Shown piece after piece: positions 62,126 through 64,000 of a stretch of 64,000 nt of DNA. The position numbers were made by a program, and so were the translations under genes. The notes below the pieces were generated by a model that was not told where the DNA came from, did not search any database, and saw only the letters and a program-made list of their open reading frames with translations. Source of the DNA: Chrysaora quinquecirrha (taxonomy: Eukaryota > Cnidaria > Scyphozoa > Semaeostomeae > Pelagiidae); assembly GCA_014526335.1 (NCBI GenBank), contig JACTAT010000043.1, forward strand, positions 414,171-478,170. Direction: 5' to 3'. Position 1 is the stretch's first letter, and each line of letters opens with the position of its first letter.

Positions 62126-63752
62126 ACTGAAACATTCAATAATTTATAAATAGAAAGAAACATTTGGCAGTTTTCCTATTTATTGTATATGTTTATCTGT
62201 TCCGTTGACATTAAATTGTATCTTTCTTATCTAATTATTCTTTTAAAATGCATTTAACCCTATTAGGTATGGGGGGGCGTTTTTCGCCCCCCCTCCTACA
62301 TTTGCTCAGATATCGTCTAGAAAAAGTCATCAGTATGGGTAGTAGGGTCTTGACTTTTCCTAAAATTTATCAAGGAAACTTGTGGTACAGGTGTTGGTAT
62401 TGCGGACTTGGTCACATGACCAGAAGATGCCCATATTTGGAAGCAAGTGTAGCGAATTATCCGTTAATTGGCTATATCTCTGTCAATATTTATCGGATAT
62501 GACTAAAACATGCATGGTTGGACTTCTCGTGATGAGAGCTATCGTTTGATGTATCATGTGAATGATTTTGCAATTGTCAGCAGATTTAGTCACTTGTCAC
62601 GTGATCATTTTGTTAATTGAGGGTAATTAGCCTAATTAGCAAATTTTTTTATTAATTGGATGTAATCATACAGGACCCACTGTTAACTAATACTTCTAAA
62701 CGTTTTTGATGAAATTAAGGCTAGTTATTGGACTTTTTCAAAATGCTGAGTAAGCAAAAAATTTGTTCCTTCGCATTCAGGAATATCATTACTAATTAAA
62801 AATAGTAATTGGTCAGAAAATAGCTGAAATGAATGTAAAAGTTTACTTTCTGTGGAAATTTGAAGATTTTGAGTGTCTTTTACCTATTTCAGGGTGATTG
62901 AGCTTGATTTTTGGCAGCCTAGCTGAAATTGCGATAATTTCACACTTTCAACAGTTGCCAAGCAACGTGTCACGTGACTAATTAATAAACAATAGTCTTA
63001 ATTAACTGCAATTAGGTACTTGTACATGTCTACGAAGTTTCATCTCAATCAGACAAACAGGTGCTGAGATAACTAGGGGGGGCGAAAAACGCCCCCCCCC
63101 CCATACCTGAAAAGCAAAAAAATAGCCCATACCGAATAGGGTTAAAATGCATTTATTTTGCCTGTGTTTCGCATTTATTTCGCATTTATTCCGCATTTAT
63201 TTCGCATTTATTTCTCATTTATTCCGCATTTAGAATAAAACAGAAGACCTAAAAATAAATGTAATTTTAATGGGGAATAAATGCATTTAAATTCTGATAA
63301 GTCTTTTCTAAATGCAGAATTCTAAATGTAAACAAAATCATTGAAGTATATGGGCCTATAATTCGATCAAACCAATCATTCTAAATGCAGAATAAATGCA
63401 GAATTAATGCGAAATAAATGAGAAATACATGTGAAATAAATGCATTTTAAATGCATTTTAAATGAATTTTAAATGCATTTTAAATGCACAATTCAAATTT
63501 TACATATTATAGAGTTTCGAAAAAGTAAATGCATTTCAATTCTGATAAATCTTTTCTAAATGCAGAATTCTAAATGTAAACAAAATCTCTGAAGTATATG
63601 GGCCTATAATTCGATCAAACCAATCATACTACCGTAAAAGAATAATTAGATAAGGAAGATACAATTTAATGGCAACGGAACAGATAAACATGTTAAAAAA
63701 TATACAATATATAGAAAAACTATCAAATATTTTTTCTATCTATAAATGATTG
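62126..63752. mobile_element. Inverted-repeat element Z carrying a nested TTAA MITE
   Basis: 62126-62250 is the reverse complement of 63608-63752 (TTTATCTGTTCCGTTG, ATTAAATTGTATCTT, TATCTAATTATTCTTTTA). Inside is a 105-bp direct repeat (63270-63375 and 63528-63632, with GTATATGGGCCTATAATTCG) and inverted arrays of GCATTTATTTC-type units (63160-63235 against 63385-63440). P2 is inserted between the left arm and the rest. The exact ends and class are unknown. Confidence 0.75.
62258..63141. mobile_element. TTAA-flanked MITE (piggyBac-like), copy P2
   Basis: Ends CCCTATTAGGTATGGG and CCCATACCGAATAGGG, flanked by TTAA at 62254-62257 and 63142-63145. Opposite in orientation to P1. Just inside both ends is a hairpin, GGGGGCG...TTTTTCGCCCCCC. 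Open frames inside are not conserved enough to be genes. Confidence 0.88.
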
Positions 63753-63927
63753 AACATACAAAATTGGACAGCAGTCACTTTCACTTACAAGCGTGTTAAG
63801 TCAAATATATTTATGTCGCTTACATTATAATGATTACGTCAATTGATAACAGTTATGTTATATTCAAAATTCTTTATCCTTGTCTCTTCATTATAACATT
63901 TTTGGAGATATATTCCTTGTCATGATG

Positions 63928-64000
63928 TTGATGGTGATGCTACTGTACATGATGATGATGCTGACGATAAGGAAAATGATGATCATGATGATGACGACGA
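63928..64000 (+). repeat. GAT array running off the window
   Basis: GATGATGATG and related triplets from about 63928 to the last base. Confidence 0.8.

Noticed and set aside
61995..62150. Acceptor-like TTTCCTTATAG followed by an open stretch, considered as the last fibulin exon
   Set aside because: The reading frame has no similarity to the end of the fibulin-type module and stops soon after; it also runs into element Z.
62248..62502. Open frame with CWYCGLGHMTRRC, resembling a CCHC zinc knuckle; also seen in part at 39357-39572 on minus
   Set aside because: Spacing is C-x2-C-x3-H-x4-C, not the CCHC x4 form; the P1 copy has lost the pattern and the frame begins in the inverted terminal repeat. 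Treated as chance within the MITE.

Overview
The window is nuclear DNA from a metazoan, AT-rich and intron-rich, most likely a marine invertebrate such as a cnidarian; the species cannot be fixed from sequence alone. The grounds are phase-1 EGF exons with GT-AG introns of up to about 6 kb, a MOV10L1-type RNA helicase, and a mixture of Penelope, BEL/Pao, DIRS, several LINE lineages and many small cut-and-paste elements. There are no bacterial or viral-genome features.

Layout. 0-1.5 kb: broken Penelope-like reverse transcriptase. 1.8-15 kb: two long copies and one partial copy of an unclassified dispersed repeat (modules R1 and R2). The first copy is split by a 4.7-kb dead LINE, which itself carries a hAT-like element and a TA-flanked MITE; the last copy carries a BEL gag-protease fragment. 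15-21 kb: LINE tail, GAT-microsatellite-bearing repeats (family Y), and a DIRS-type RT-RNase H fragment. 21.3-22.9 kb: foldback element with long inverted repeats and a 9-bp target duplication. 24.6-29.8 kb: BEL/Pao element with both LTRs and a 5-bp target duplication, inserted in a broken TTF/hAT-type transposase remnant. 31.3-34.8 kb: intronless MOV10L1-like helicase with all helicase motifs but one frameshift in the core and more lesions at the 5' end. 36-39.6 kb: satellites and a TTAA-flanked MITE. 39.6-43.7 kb: a TA-flanked MITE, then a LINE tail split by another TA-flanked MITE and by a second foldback element with a 9-bp duplication.

44.4-61.7 kb (plus strand) holds the one clearly host-like multi-exon gene: a fibulin. 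It has a signal-peptide exon, an anaphylatoxin-like exon, eight EGF exons and the first part of the C-terminal fibulin-type module; the last exon is not found. Its introns are full of MITEs, SINE-like pieces, TTAA elements and a LINE remnant. The right end is a nested TTAA element inside a larger inverted-repeat element, followed by a GAT array.

Functionally, fibulin is a secreted extracellular-matrix protein and MOV10L1 is a piRNA-pathway helicase. The two are not linked here by any visible regulation. Everything else is mobile DNA, and the clean nesting and target duplications allow the order of insertions to be read directly.
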